Shown: positions 24,727-33,928 of the stretch, piece by piece | Position numbering within the stretch: position 1 is the first letter of the stretch | Layout of the letters: every line of letters starts with the position of its first letter | Origin: Anaerolineae bacterium | GTDB lineage: Bacteria; Chloroflexota; Anaerolineae; Aggregatilineales; Aggregatilineaceae | Length of the DNA: 64,000 nucleotides | Direction: 5' to 3' | Assembly (NCBI GenBank): GCA_023382715.1 | Contig: JAHDWP010000002.1 | Coordinates: 62,001 to 126,000, forward strand | Translations under genes and position numbers: made by a program | The notes under the pieces: generated by a model | What the model was told of the DNA's origin: nothing | Databases searched by the model: none | What the model saw: the letters and a program-made list of their open reading frames with translations, nothing else

Positions 24727-25707
24727 TCAATAGGCATAGCGCTCCGGATCGAAGAGGTGCAGGTGCTCGCTCACCCAGATGATGGTCTGGCGCAACCCCT
24801 CTTCGAGCGTCACCTGCGGCTGCCAGCCGATCAGCTCGCGGGCCAGGCTGTTGTCGGCGCGCAGGCGCAACACCTCGCTCGTCTCCGGGCGGACGCGCGT
24901 CGCATCGCTGACCAGCGGCACGCCGCGCCCGGTCAGCCCGATCGCCAGCCGGGCCAGGTCGCCGATGGTGATCGAGCGGCCCGTCCCCAGGTTGACCGGG
25001 CGACCAATCGCCGCCTCGGATTCCATCGCCAGCAGGAAGCCGCGCACCGTGTCGCTGACGAAGGTCAGGTCGCGGGTGGGATGCAGCGCGCCGAGCCGCA
25101 CTTCGTCACGGGTCAGCGCCTGGCTGATGATCGCCGGGATGACGGCGCGCGCGCTCTGGCGCGGGCCGAACGTGTTGAACGGGCGCACGATGCGCACCGG
25201 CAGGCCATAGGCGGCGTGAAAGCTGATCGCCAGGGCGTCGGCGGCGACCTTCGACGCGGCGTAGGGCGACTGCGGATGCAGCGGGTGCGCCTCGCTGATC
25301 GGCTCAACCTGCGCCGTGCCGTATACTTCGCTGGTGGAGGCGATGGCCACGCCCGCCACACCCAGGTCGCGGGCGGCGCTGAGCACATTGAGCGTACCGC
25401 TCACGTTGACCGCCACTACTTCGCGTGGATGCTGGTATGAGTAGGGGATGGTGATCACCGCCCCCAGGTGATAGACCTGCTCCACGCCGCGCAGCGCTTC
25501 CGTCACGGCGTCGGGGTCGCGCAGATCGCCGAAGAACAGCTCGACCTCGGCGCGGGCGTCCGGCGGCAGCAGCTCTAGGTTGCCGGCACGGTGCGCTGAG
25601 TTGTAGCGCACGAAGGCGCGGACGCGCGTCCCCTGGCGGACGAGCGCCTCCACCAGATGGCTGGCGATAAATCCGGCGGCGCCGGTGACGAGGGCGTGAG
25701 TGCTCAT
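24727..25707 (-). CDS. NAD-dependent 4,6-dehydratase, LegB-like
   Basis: 326 residues, extended SDR. Rossmann motif GAAGFIASHL (9-18), active-site STSEVYGTAQ and YAASK, and the motif RPFNTFGPRQSARAVIP. The combination FVRYNS, TIPYSYQHP and NTFGPRQSARAVIP closely resembles LegB, the UDP-GlcNAc 4,6-dehydratase of legionaminic acid synthesis, rather than GDP-mannose dehydratases. The product would be a 4-keto-6-deoxy sugar nucleotide for envelope glycans. No other leg genes are nearby; a GT2 gene lies just upstream on the same strand. Confidence 0.85.
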   Translation of the reverse strand: MSTHALVTGAAGFIASHLVEALVRQGTRVRAFVRYNSAHRAGNLELLPPDARAEVELFFGDLRDPDAVTEALRGVEQVYHLGAVITIPYSYQHPREVVAVNVSGTLNVLSAARDLGVAGVAIASTSEVYGTAQVEPISEAHPLHPQSPYAASKVAADALAISFHAAYGLPVRIVRPFNTFGPRQSARAVIPAIISQALTRDEVRLGALHPTRDLTFVSDTVRGFLLAMESEAAIGRPVNLGTGRSITIGDLARLAIGLTGRGVPLVSDATRVRPETSEVLRLRADNSLARELIGWQPQVTLEEGLRQTIIWVSEHLHLFDPERYAY

Positions 25708-25724
25708 GGGCAGAGGTTCCTGTG

Positions 25725-25872
25725 GATGGTTATTGGTTAATGGTCGTTGGTTTTCAGTGTTCGGTTTTCAGCGATCAGCGGCTACGTTCTGGCGAATGCC
25801 TTGACTCCTCATCCTCAACTCTGCCCCGTGAGGGATTCTGTTGACCAGCCGCTGACCGCTGACCGCTATCCC
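25725..25872. repeat. Dispersed repeat, family D (CAGCGGTCAGC type)
   Basis: Short near-repeats of TTATTGGTTAATGGTCGTTGG, TTTTCAGCGATCAGCGGC and CCGCTGACCGCTGACCGCTA fill the gap between the GT2 and LegB-like genes. Related strings occur at about 17260, 29610-29690 and 52405-52510. Confidence 0.6.
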
Positions 25873-26751
25873 TCAACTGCCATCATGGGGCGTGGCGCTG
25901 CGGGCATACAGGCCCCGCCGGAGCGCCAGCGCCGCGCGCGTCGGCAGCAACAGCGCCGCCAGCAGCCACGCTGCCGCCCGCCCGTGATACTTGCGCGTGT
26001 AGACCAGCAGATCGGCCCAATAGACGCGCTGCGTCAGGCGCGGCACCTGGCTGAGGCTGGCGTGCTCGTCGTGAACGATCGTCGTCTCGGCCACGAAGTG
26101 AATCGCCGCGCCCGTCCCGACGATCTGGCGGCACAGATCGTCGTCGGTGAAGAACAGCTTGAGCCGCTCGTCGAAGCAGCCGATTCGCGCCAGGATGGCC
26201 CGGCGAGCCATCAGGCACGACCCCGGCGCGACCTCAATCGCCCGCGTGGAGTCGCGCTCCCAGCCGTTGTACCACATGGCGCGGCGGCGACGCTCGCGCC
26301 AGCGCGGGAGCAGCACGCCCAGGAACGTATAGCTGAGCAGGGCGTCGGCGTAGCCGGGGAAGCGCGAGGCGGTGCGCTGGAGCACCCCATCGGCGAAGGT
26401 CATGCGCGGCGTCACTGCGCCGACTTCCGGGTGCCCGTCCAGATAGGCGGCCAGCGTCGCCAGCGCGCCCGGCGGAATGATCGTATCCGGGTTGAGAATC
26501 AGCGCGTATTCGCCCTGCGCGGCGCGCAGCCCCAGGTTGTTGCCGCCGCTGAACCAGCGATTGGCCCCGGCTTCGATCACGGTCACTTCCGGGAAGCGCC
26601 GGCGCACCATCTCCGCGCTGCCATCGCGCGAGGCGTTGTCCACGACGATGATCTCGGCGGCGAGATCGCCCTGCGTCGCCAGCAGCGAGTCCAGGGCGCG
26701 GGCCAGGGCGTCGCGCGTGTTGTAGTTGCAGATGACCGTAGTGAGCTTCAT
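25873..26751 (-). CDS. Family 2 glycosyltransferase (WcaE/rhamnosyltransferase-like)
   Basis: 292 residues, GT-A fold. Nucleotide-sugar motifs: CNYNTRDALARALDSLL, VVDNASRDGSAEMV, the metal-binding-like LNPDTI, and the acceptor-side FDERLKLFFTDDDLC. A C-terminal hydrophobic stretch (AAAWLLAALLLP) may associate with the membrane. Similar enzymes add rhamnose or related sugars to envelope polysaccharide. It is transcribed toward the LegB-like gene and the two could serve the same glycan. Confidence 0.85.
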   Translation of the reverse strand: MKLTTVICNYNTRDALARALDSLLATQGDLAAEIIVVDNASRDGSAEMVRRRFPEVTVIEAGANRWFSGGNNLGLRAAQGEYALILNPDTIIPPGALATLAAYLDGHPEVGAVTPRMTFADGVLQRTASRFPGYADALLSYTFLGVLLPRWRERRRRAMWYNGWERDSTRAIEVAPGSCLMARRAILARIGCFDERLKLFFTDDDLCRQIVGTGAAIHFVAETTIVHDEHASLSQVPRLTQRVYWADLLVYTRKYHGRAAAWLLAALLLPTRAALALRRGLYARSATPHDGS

Positions 26752-26854
26752 CGTCCCCGCAGCGGATGAGTGGCTGGCTCAGCGTGCGGGGAGTATAGCG
26801 CAGATCGCGCCCGCGACGAAGCGGCGATTCGCGGTGGGGCGTGCCAAACCCGCC

Positions 26855-27195
26855 AGGATGGGGCGTTGCGCTGCTGCACCCTGGCTGACCTCACCCCCGC
26901 TCGGCGCGAGCGTCCTCTCTCCACATGTGGCTAATCGTTACCTACATCCTGGATCGTGTCCGCTCCGCCATCCTCGGCCCGTCGCCCGCAAGGGGGACTG
27001 GTGGCGAAATGCGTCCGTAGGGCATATTGCAATACGCCCCTACGGGGGCGCAGCAGAGCAGCGCCCCTGCGAAACCGGCGCGCGCTTCGTCCGCAAAAGC
27101 ATCACACGGGAGAAAGGGGAGAGAGCGGCGGGTCTGCTGCCCTTCCCTTCGCGCAGCGTGGGGGAAGGGGCTGGGGGGCACTTGTGGGCGATATT
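26855..27195. repeat. Repeat cluster (families A, C, A) in 603-base gap
   Basis: The gap 26752-27354 carries no convincing gene. A family A copy lies at 26855-26935 (GATGGGGCGTTGCGCTGCTG). A family C palindrome centred on ATTGCAAT lies at 27015-27045, followed by GGGGGCGCAGCAGAGCAGCG, and another family A block (GTGGGGGAAGGGGCTGGGGG) lies at 27110-27190. Open frames across it are repeat-derived. Confidence 0.7.
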
Positions 27196-27354
27196 TAGCC
27201 ACGCGCGGCGAGGGGCAAGGCTCTGCGTTCGGCGGTCGCTGCCAACCTTGTACACATTCCCCCGCTCGCGCCAGTTGACAGTCGCGCCAATTCGCCGTAC
27301 CGTTGGCGTCAGAGCGGCTTGCGCGCCGCGCCCGCGCACCGCTATGGAGGACGC

Positions 27355-28167
27355 ATGGACCCGGTTGTGATCGAGCTTGGCCCGCTGACGCTGCGCGCCT
27401 ATAACGCCTGGCTGCTCGGCGGGGCGCTGGTGGGCCTGGGCATCATCGGCTGGCGGGCGCGGCGAGTCGATCCGGGGCGAGCCGTGCGCTGGCTCGATGT
27501 GGCGCTTGTCGCGCTGGTCGCCGCTGTCATCGGCGCGCGCGGGCTGGGCGTGGCTCTCGACGGGGATCGCTTCGCCACTTCCCCGCACGAGATCGTGCGC
27601 CTGTCGCTGGGCGGCATGGCCTGGCACGGTGCGCCCCTGGCCGGGCTGCCCGCCGCGCTGATCGCCGCCTGGCTGCGCGGCGTGCCTTTTCGCGCCTGGA
27701 CGGACGCGGCAGCCCTGGCCTGGCCGCCAGGGATGATCGCGGCCTGGGCCGGCTGCCGGGACGCGGGCTGCGGCGCAGGGTACGAGGTCGCCACGCTGGC
27801 GGGCTGGCCCGGCTGGCTGGTCGCCGAGCTGCCGGACGCTTATGGGTTCGTCGCGCCGCGCCTGGATGTTCAATCCGCCGGGATGCTGTTCGGCGGGGCG
27901 CTGTGGGCGCTGGCCGCTCTGCTCACCTGGCGTGGCTGGCTGCGGGGACTGCGCCTGTGGCTGCTCCTGGGGTTGAGCGGGCTGGGCCTGGCTGTGCTCG
28001 GCTTCCTGCGCGCCGACTACGCCCCGGTCCTGCTCGACCGCCGTGCCGATCAGGTCTTCGACCTGGCGCTGCTGCTGGTCAGCGCGGTGATCGGCGGGGT
28101 GCTGTGGTTGCGCGACAGGCGGAAGGGGCGGAGCGCGGGCGGGGGCCTACGCGGTCCGCTGGCGTAG
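27355..28167 (+). CDS. Prolipoprotein diacylglyceryl transferase (Lgt)-like membrane protein
   Basis: 270 residues, about seven TM helices. The Lgt signature is present as LSLGGMAWHGAPLAG, with the conserved His of the HGG motif, and the start LGPLTLRAYNAWLL matches Lgt. The second Lgt motif (GRIGNF.NGE) is replaced by GCRDAGCGAGYE: the Arg remains, but the Asn is gone. It may be a divergent Lgt or a paralogue with another acceptor. ATG 27355 follows GGAGG by four bases. Its 3' end overlaps the converging MFS gene by 21 bases. Confidence 0.7.
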   Translation: MDPVVIELGPLTLRAYNAWLLGGALVGLGIIGWRARRVDPGRAVRWLDVALVALVAAVIGARGLGVALDGDRFATSPHEIVRLSLGGMAWHGAPLAGLPAALIAAWLRGVPFRAWTDAAALAWPPGMIAAWAGCRDAGCGAGYEVATLAGWPGWLVAELPDAYGFVAPRLDVQSAGMLFGGALWALAALLTWRGWLRGLRLWLLLGLSGLGLAVLGFLRADYAPVLLDRRADQVFDLALLLVSAVIGGVLWLRDRRKGRSAGGGLRGPLA

Positions 28168-29430
28168 AAACACGATGAGCGCCCCGACCAGGGCCAGTAA
28201 TGCCGCCACGAACGCGGCCTCGTAGCTGATCAGCTCAACCAGCATGCCGCCGATCAGCGGGGCCACGAGCAGGCCGACCGCTGACATGGAGTTGAACAAT
28301 CCGGCGTAGACGGGGCGTTGGTCGGGCGTGGCATACATGATCACCCAGTTGATGAAGCTGATACCCAGGCAGCCGAGCGCCACGCCGCCCAGTAGAAAAG
28401 CGAAATAGAGGGGCATTGGCCCCACCGCGCTGGCGATCAGCGCCAGCGTCGGCTGGGCGATGGCGAAGCCCAGCGCGCCTTCCATGAACAGCAGCGAGTG
28501 CTCTTCGCCGAAGCGCGAGAAAGCGAGCGCGCCGAAGACGCTGCCCAGGGTCTGCATCAGCAGCAGGCGGCTGACGGCCACATCGCTGGACAGGCCCAGG
28601 CGATCGGTGGCGAAGCCAATGTAGAACGGCGCGGCCAGCGTCGCCAGCGCCACCAGCACGCGGGCGATGACCACCGCGCGGAACGGCGCGTCGCGCTGCA
28701 AGACGCGCACCAGGCCCGGCAGGTACTCGCCCAGCGGCGGGACCGTTTTCACCGGCTTGCCGTCGGGCAGCTCGCGGACGGGCACGACTATCGGCACCGT
28801 GATGGCGAAAAGCACGCCGGAGACGGCGAACAGCAGCGCGTAATTGTTGGGGAAAGCCGGCCCGCTGTCGCTGAGAATGTAGCCGGCCAGGGGAGCCAGG
28901 CCCAGAATGGTGATGCCGACTGCCGTGTTGCCCAGCCCGAACATGCGCGCACGGCGGCGGTCGTCCAGGCTGCTGCCGAGCAGATCCATCCAGGGCACGC
29001 CGACCAGCCCATCGCCCAGCGCCGCCAGCGTGTAGAAAACCAGGAACGCCACCAGGATCAGCCCCGATCGCTGCGGGCCGAGCAGCACGATTACCCCGCT
29101 GAAGAGAAGGATCATCATGCGCATCGGGATGTTCGGCCCCACGAACCACCACTTCTTGTGCTCCACGCGCACCAGTCGCCGGGCCACCACAAGCTGCGGC
29201 AACAGCCAGCCGATCTCGAACATCTGGCTGGAGATGGCGATGAGAATCTCCGAGTCGGTGAGCTTGCGCACGAAGTCGGGGATGACCGTCGTCGGGCCGA
29301 TCAGGTTGAGCGCGATGGCGAAGATCGTGTAATCGGCCAGCAGCAAGACGAAATTGCGCCGGTAGATGCGCTCGCGCTGCTCCGCTGTGAGTGCAGAACG
29401 TCCGGCGGCGCGCGGGGTTGAGTCAGCCAT
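28147..29430 (-). CDS. Major facilitator superfamily transporter
   Basis: 427 residues with about twelve TM helices; the loop sequence RRARMFGLGNTAVGI corresponds to MFS motif A-like loops, and a longer charged central loop (PVRELPDGKPVKTVPPLGEYLPG) separates the halves. Substrate unknown; such proteins in this group are often annotated as drug or sugar efflux. ATG 29430 follows GAGG by five bases; a TTG one codon earlier is in frame. Confidence 0.85.
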   Translation of the reverse strand: MADSTPRAAGRSALTAEQRERIYRRNFVLLLADYTIFAIALNLIGPTTVIPDFVRKLTDSEILIAISSQMFEIGWLLPQLVVARRLVRVEHKKWWFVGPNIPMRMMILLFSGVIVLLGPQRSGLILVAFLVFYTLAALGDGLVGVPWMDLLGSSLDDRRRARMFGLGNTAVGITILGLAPLAGYILSDSGPAFPNNYALLFAVSGVLFAITVPIVVPVRELPDGKPVKTVPPLGEYLPGLVRVLQRDAPFRAVVIARVLVALATLAAPFYIGFATDRLGLSSDVAVSRLLLMQTLGSVFGALAFSRFGEEHSLLFMEGALGFAIAQPTLALIASAVGPMPLYFAFLLGGVALGCLGISFINWVIMYATPDQRPVYAGLFNSMSAVGLLVAPLIGGMLVELISYEAAFVAALLALVGALIVFLRQRTA

Positions 29431-29607
29431 CAACGCCTCATCGGGTGTTGTGTAGAGTGCGGCGATCAGGCGGCTATTCTACGCGAGACCAGGGGCAGTG
29501 TCCAGCATGAGCCGGGCGCAGGCGTGGCGCCTCGCGCGGCGCCTCTTTTTCAGGCGGAATTCACATCAGCCGCTTGGAACAGCCCGCGCCCGCGCATACA
29601 ATCATAG

Positions 29608-29689
29608 GTGAGTCGTGAGTCAGAAGACAGGGAGACGCCCGACTCACAACCACCAACCACCAACCAGCAACCAACAACCAATTACCATC
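29608..29689. repeat. Family D-type low-complexity repeat
   Basis: GTGAGTCGTGAGTCAGAAG, then CAACCACCAACCACCAACC, AGCAACCAACAACCAATTACC run directly up to the start codon of the ABC ATPase gene. Confidence 0.6.
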
Positions 29690-30634
29690 ATGATCGAGAC
29701 CTGCGAGCTGTGCAAAAACTTCAAGGACTTCCGCGCCGTTGACCGGGTGACGTTCACGGTCGCGCCGGGGGAGATCTTCGCCATACTGGGGCCGAACGGC
29801 GCGGGCAAGACGACGACCGTGCGCATGCTCACCTCGATCCTCAAGCCGACGACGGGCTGGGCGCGCGTGGCCGGCTACGACGTGGTCGCCCAGCCGACGG
29901 CGGTGCGCGCGTCGGTGGGCGTGCTCACCGAGCAGCACGGTCTCTACGAGCGCATGAAGGGCGAGGAGTATCTCGACTTTTTCGCGCGCATCTACGACCT
30001 GCCGCCCGCAGTCCGGCGGCAGCGCCCGCGCCAGTTGATGGAGCACTTCGGGCTGGGCGACGCGCTCAACAAGCGGCTGGGCGAGTACTCGAAGGGCATG
30101 AAGCAGAAGCTGGCCCTGGTGCGGGCCATGCTGCACGACCCGCCCGTGCTGCTGCTCGACGAGCCGACCTCGGCGATGGACCCGCAGAGCGCCAAGCTGG
30201 TGCGCGAAGCGATCAAGGAGCTGCGCCGCGAGGAGCGCACCATCGCCATCACCACGCACAACCTGGTCGAGGCCGAAGACCTGGCCGATCACATCGCCGT
30301 CATCCGCCAGGGGCGGATCATCGCGCACGGCACCTTCGCCGAGCTTTCGGGGCGCTTCGTCGGCGCGCCGCTGATGGAGCTGCACCTGACACAGCACCTC
30401 AATGGAGCGGTGGACACTCTGCGCGACCTGATCACCATCGTCGAGACGGGCGATTGCTGGCTGCGCTACCGCGCGCCCGATCCGGCGCTGACCAATCCCC
30501 AGGTGATCCGCCGCCTGACCGGGGCCGGGCTGGATATTGTGACGCTGAGCGAGGTCTCGCGCACGCTTGAAGACGTGTACCTGCAGATCGTCACCGAGGA
30601 CGAAGGGACGGCCTCTCATGATCAGCCTGAGTGA
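29690..30634 (+). CDS. ABC-2 type exporter ATPase (NatA-like)
   Basis: 314 residues. Walker A GPNGAGKTT (34-42), Q-loop-like EQHGLYERM, signature YSKGMKQK, Walker B VLLLDEPTSAMDP, H-loop His in TTHNLVEAE. The C-terminal extension (about 220-314) matches DUF4162-type tails of NatA/drug exporters. ATG 29690 has no Shine-Dalgarno because repeat DNA abuts it; translation may be weak or leaderless. The permease gene overlaps its 3' end by 17 bases. Together they form an exporter of Na+, drug or lipid; substrate unknown. Confidence 0.9.
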   Translation: MIETCELCKNFKDFRAVDRVTFTVAPGEIFAILGPNGAGKTTTVRMLTSILKPTTGWARVAGYDVVAQPTAVRASVGVLTEQHGLYERMKGEEYLDFFARIYDLPPAVRRQRPRQLMEHFGLGDALNKRLGEYSKGMKQKLALVRAMLHDPPVLLLDEPTSAMDPQSAKLVREAIKELRREERTIAITTHNLVEAEDLADHIAVIRQGRIIAHGTFAELSGRFVGAPLMELHLTQHLNGAVDTLRDLITIVETGDCWLRYRAPDPALTNPQVIRRLTGAGLDIVTLSEVSRTLEDVYLQIVTEDEGTASHDQPE

Positions 30635-32132
30635 GCGCACGGCGCAGGGCACGGCCCCGCTCGCCGAGCCGGGCGATCAGCAGAGCCGGGCGACGGTCGC
30701 CCGCACGCTGCGCCGCGCCCTGATCGTCACCCGCCGCGAAGTGCGCGACAGCCTACGCGACTGGCGGATCATGACGCCCATCTTCCTGCTGACGCTCATC
30801 TTCCCGCTGTTGGCCAACCAGATGACGCACGTCTTCACCGGTTTCTTTGAGGACAACGGCGCGGAAGACCTGCTGCCGGCGCTGCTGCCGCTCATGCCGA
30901 TGATCGTCGGCTTCTTCCCGGTGTCTATCTCGCTGGTCATCGCCCTGGAGACGTTCGTCGGCGAAAAAGAGCGGCGCAGCCTGGAGCCGCTGCTCTCCAC
31001 CCCGCTGACCAACACGGAGCTGTACCTGGGCAAATCGTTCGCGGCCATGCTGCCGCCGCTGCTGGCCAGCTACAGCGGCATGACCATCTACATGGGCGCG
31101 CTGATCCTGGGCGAGCAGCAATGGCGCCCGCCCCTGCTGCTGGTCGCGCAGATCGTGCTGCTGACCACCTCGCAGGCGCTGGTGATGGTCACCGGGGCGG
31201 TCGTCGTCTCCAGCCAGACCACCTCGACGCGCGCCGCCAACCTGCTGGCCAGCTTCATCATCATCCCCATGTCCATGCTGGTCATGCTGGAAGCGACGAT
31301 CATGGTGCAGCCGCACCGTCGCTATCTGCTGTGGGTGATCATGGCCGGCGTGCTGGTCGCGGTGATCCTGCTGGTGCGCATGGGCACGCGCCTGTTCAAC
31401 CGCGAAGAATTGCTGGGTCGCGCGCTGGATCAGCTCAACCTGCGCTGGATCGGGCGCACGTTCTGGCGGGGCGTGCGTGGCCCGACGGGGGAACCCTTCT
31501 CGCTGCGGCGCTGGTACCGGCTGAGCGTGTTCCCCGCCGCACGGGGTTTGCGCAAGAACGCCGCCGTCGTGCTGATCTGCGTGAGCGCTGCCTTTGCCGG
31601 TGGGTGGATTGCGGCGGGGCAGTGGCGCGTCCCGCTCGACCAGTTCAGCGCGACCGATGAGACGCTGCTGGACAACCTGCGCTCCTGGTTCGACCTGGGC
31701 CAGGACAACCCACACCTGGTCATCATGGCGCTGGTGCAGAATACGCGCGTGCTGCTGGCTGCCACGCTGCTGGGGATGTTCACCTTCGGGGTGATGGGGC
31801 TGGTGCTGGTCGCCGTGCCCTTTGGCATCCTGGGCTTTGTCCTGGCCCAGGTGACGCTGGCCGGACTCAGCCCGCTGCCCTTCCTGCTGGCCGTGATCCC
31901 GCATGGCGCGCTGGAGATCCCGGCGATTGTGCTGGCCGGGGCGGCGGCGCTGCGCCTGGGCAGCGTGGTTACGTGCCCGCCCGCTGACGTGACCGCCAGC
32001 GAAGCGTGGCTGGCGGCGGCGGCAGACGTGGTCAAGGTTGGCGTGGGGCTGGTGCTGCCGCTGCTGGTGCTGGCGGCGCTGCTGGAAGTGAGCCTGACGC
32101 CGCGCATCGTCGAATTTGTGTTAACGCTGTGA
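30618..32132 (+). CDS. ABC-2 permease fused to a SpoIIM-family domain
   Basis: 504 residues. The N-terminal half is an ABC-2 permease (NatB-like): REVRDSLRDWRIMTPIFLLTLIFPLL, FVGEKERRSLEPLLSTPLTNTELYLGKS, then several TM helices. From about residue 305 the C-terminal half is a SpoIIM/DUF95 domain with its hallmark LAVIPHGALEIPAIVLAGAAALRLG. Normally these are separate proteins; here the frame is continuous. SpoIIM in spore formers acts in the DMP complex; non-sporulating relatives have unknown membrane roles. ATG 30618 lies inside the end of the ATPase gene, implying coupling. Confidence 0.85.
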   Translation: MISLSERTAQGTAPLAEPGDQQSRATVARTLRRALIVTRREVRDSLRDWRIMTPIFLLTLIFPLLANQMTHVFTGFFEDNGAEDLLPALLPLMPMIVGFFPVSISLVIALETFVGEKERRSLEPLLSTPLTNTELYLGKSFAAMLPPLLASYSGMTIYMGALILGEQQWRPPLLLVAQIVLLTTSQALVMVTGAVVVSSQTTSTRAANLLASFIIIPMSMLVMLEATIMVQPHRRYLLWVIMAGVLVAVILLVRMGTRLFNREELLGRALDQLNLRWIGRTFWRGVRGPTGEPFSLRRWYRLSVFPAARGLRKNAAVVLICVSAAFAGGWIAAGQWRVPLDQFSATDETLLDNLRSWFDLGQDNPHLVIMALVQNTRVLLAATLLGMFTFGVMGLVLVAVPFGILGFVLAQVTLAGLSPLPFLLAVIPHGALEIPAIVLAGAAALRLGSVVTCPPADVTASEAWLAAAADVVKVGVGLVLPLLVLAALLEVSLTPRIVEFVLTL

Positions 32133-32216
32133 TCCGTGCTATACAGGGGAGCGTCTTGCCCTCGCCCCTGCGCCGGATTTTCGCTGACGGCTGAGGACAC
32201 TTCCACAGGACACGCG

Positions 32217-32975
32217 ATGGCCCGTCTGATCATCCTCGGCTCGGCGGCGGCGCTCTCGGACGCTGCTCACGACAACACGCATTTCGTGCTGCAAGGCGAT
32301 CACGACCGGGCTGTGCTGGTGGACTGCGGCTCGAACCCGCTGAGCAAGCTGGCCCAGCACGGCATCGGCCCCGACAGCCTGACCGACCTGATCCTGACGC
32401 ACTTCCACCCCGATCACGTCTACGGCGTGCCCATCCTGCTGATGCAGTTGTGGCTGGTAGGGCGGCGCAAGCCGCTGGAAGTCTACGGGCTGCACCATTG
32501 TATGCAGCGCTTCGAGCACATGCTCGACGCCTTCATGGTCAACACCTGGCCCAACTTCTTCGAGGTGCGCATCCACCGCCTGGCCGAGCAGCCGGATGTG
32601 CCCCTGCTGGACAGCGACGATTTCCGCATCCGCGCCTGGCCGACCAAGCACTTCATCCCGACGATCGGGCTGCGCGTGGAGGTCAAGTCGTCCGGCCAGG
32701 TCTTCAGCTATTCGGGCGACACCGAGCCGATCCCGCACATCATCGCCCTGGCCCGCGACGCCGACCTGCTGCTGCACGAGGCTGCCGGCGAAGGCGCCGG
32801 CCATTCCAGCGCGGCGCAGGCGGGCGAGGTGGCGACGCTGGCTGGCGCGCGGCGGCTGGCGCTGGTGCACTACCCGGTGGGCGACGCCGATACTGAGGCG
32901 CTGGTCGCCGAAGCGCGCACGACCTTCGCCGGGCCGGTGGCGCTGGCCAAAGACCACGACGTGTACGCGATTTGA
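32217..32975 (+). CDS. MBL-fold hydrolase, RNase Z-like
   Basis: 252 residues of the metallo-beta-lactamase fold. Metal motif THFHPDH (His-x-His-x-Asp-His), a further His in LLLHEAAGEGAGHSS, Asp in YSGDTEP, and the last His in LVHYPVG. The HEA...GH arrangement is that of RNase Z-type enzymes, but the Pro-rich exosite arm is missing, so it may be a general phosphodiesterase. An upstream in-frame region from 32136 is unlikely to be coding. It follows the ABC exporter on the same strand. Confidence 0.85.
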   Translation: MARLIILGSAAALSDAAHDNTHFVLQGDHDRAVLVDCGSNPLSKLAQHGIGPDSLTDLILTHFHPDHVYGVPILLMQLWLVGRRKPLEVYGLHHCMQRFEHMLDAFMVNTWPNFFEVRIHRLAEQPDVPLLDSDDFRIRAWPTKHFIPTIGLRVEVKSSGQVFSYSGDTEPIPHIIALARDADLLLHEAAGEGAGHSSAAQAGEVATLAGARRLALVHYPVGDADTEALVAEARTTFAGPVALAKDHDVYAI

Positions 32976-32989
32976 GACGTTGGGCGCCC

Positions 32990-33185
32990 CTTCGATTTCC
33001 GCTTCCTGACGCAGCGTCAGGCTCCTTCCCTGGCTCTCTCTCCAGTGGGATGTGCGGCGAGGGAGAGAGATGAGTAGAGTGGGCACTCGAAGGGCAGACT
33101 TCAGAAGCCTAATGCACTGCCAGACCCCTTCTCCTGACTCTCTCCGACGAAGCCAGGGAGAGAGAAGGCACCCCGCTCAGCGATC
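32990..33185. repeat. Intergenic repeat with palindromes
   Basis: A perfect palindrome CCTGACGC-A-GCGTCAGG lies at 33005-33021, followed by CTCTCTCC/GGGAGAGAG inverted repeats near 33035-33070 and 33133-33170. It occupies the gap between the converging MBL and Maf genes and may act as a bidirectional terminator. Confidence 0.5.
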
Positions 33186-33197
33186 AAGGCCCTCTGT

Positions 33198-33890
33198 TTA
33201 GCTCGGCTGGAAAGGGGAATCGGGGGGCAGGGGCGTGTTCAGAATCCCCTCGCTGACATCGCACACATAGGCGAAGTGCGCCTGGCAGCGCTCCGGCACG
33301 TCCGCGCGCGCCGCCACGCCCAACCGGCGCAGGGCGCGCAGCAGGTGGCACAGCGGCAGCCCGACCACGTTGGCGTAGCAGCCGCTCGTCAGCGCGGCGG
33401 GGTGGAAGCCCGCGTGCTGGATGGCATAGCCGCCCGCCTTGTCGAAGGGGTCGCCGCTGGCGATGTAGGCTGCGATCTCGTCGTCGCTGTAGGCGCGCAT
33501 GGGCACGTCGGTCACGGCGATGTCGGTGATCGCCCGCCCCGTCGCCACGTCAATCACCGTCAGCGCCGTGTAGACCTGGTGCGCCCGCCCGCGCAACTGG
33601 CGCAGCATGGCCCATGCTTCGTCCGCGTCGGCGGGCTTGCCCAGGATGGCCTCGCCATCAGCGACGGTGGTGTCGGCGGCCAGCACCAGCGTGTGCCCGG
33701 CAGCAGCCGCGAGCGCCGTTCGCGCCTTGTCCTGGCTGAGCCGGATGGTGTAGGCGCGCGCCGATTCGCCGGGGAGCGGCGTCTCGTCAATGTCGGCGCG
33801 GGTCGTGGCGAAGCTCAGCCCCAGCAGGCGCAGCAACTCGCGGCGGCGGGGCGACCCGGAAGCGAGCAGAAGGGTGGGGGGTGGGGTCAT
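33198..33890 (-). CDS. maf: Maf-family nucleoside triphosphate pyrophosphatase
   Basis: 230 residues. Maf signature LLLASGSPRRRELL at the start, DIDETPLPGE, LAADTTVADGEAILGKP (catalytic Asp), and the end block DKAGGYAIQHAG...GCYANVVGLPLCHLL. It hydrolyses non-canonical or pyrimidine NTPs (dTTP/UTP-type) to monophosphates. The protein carries about 35 extra C-terminal residues (RADVPERCQAHFAYVCDV) beyond the usual family end, of unknown role. Confidence 0.92.
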   Translation of the reverse strand: MTPPPTLLLASGSPRRRELLRLLGLSFATTRADIDETPLPGESARAYTIRLSQDKARTALAAAAGHTLVLAADTTVADGEAILGKPADADEAWAMLRQLRGRAHQVYTALTVIDVATGRAITDIAVTDVPMRAYSDDEIAAYIASGDPFDKAGGYAIQHAGFHPAALTSGCYANVVGLPLCHLLRALRRLGVAARADVPERCQAHFAYVCDVSEGILNTPLPPDSPFQPS

Positions 33891-33928
33891 TGGGCGATCC
33901 TGGCCGGGGGGTGTGTCACGGCGTGCCG

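Noticed and set aside
26726-27370. Plus-strand frames in the 26.75-27.35 kb gap
   Set aside because: They translate dispersed repeats and have no ribosome-binding site or family.
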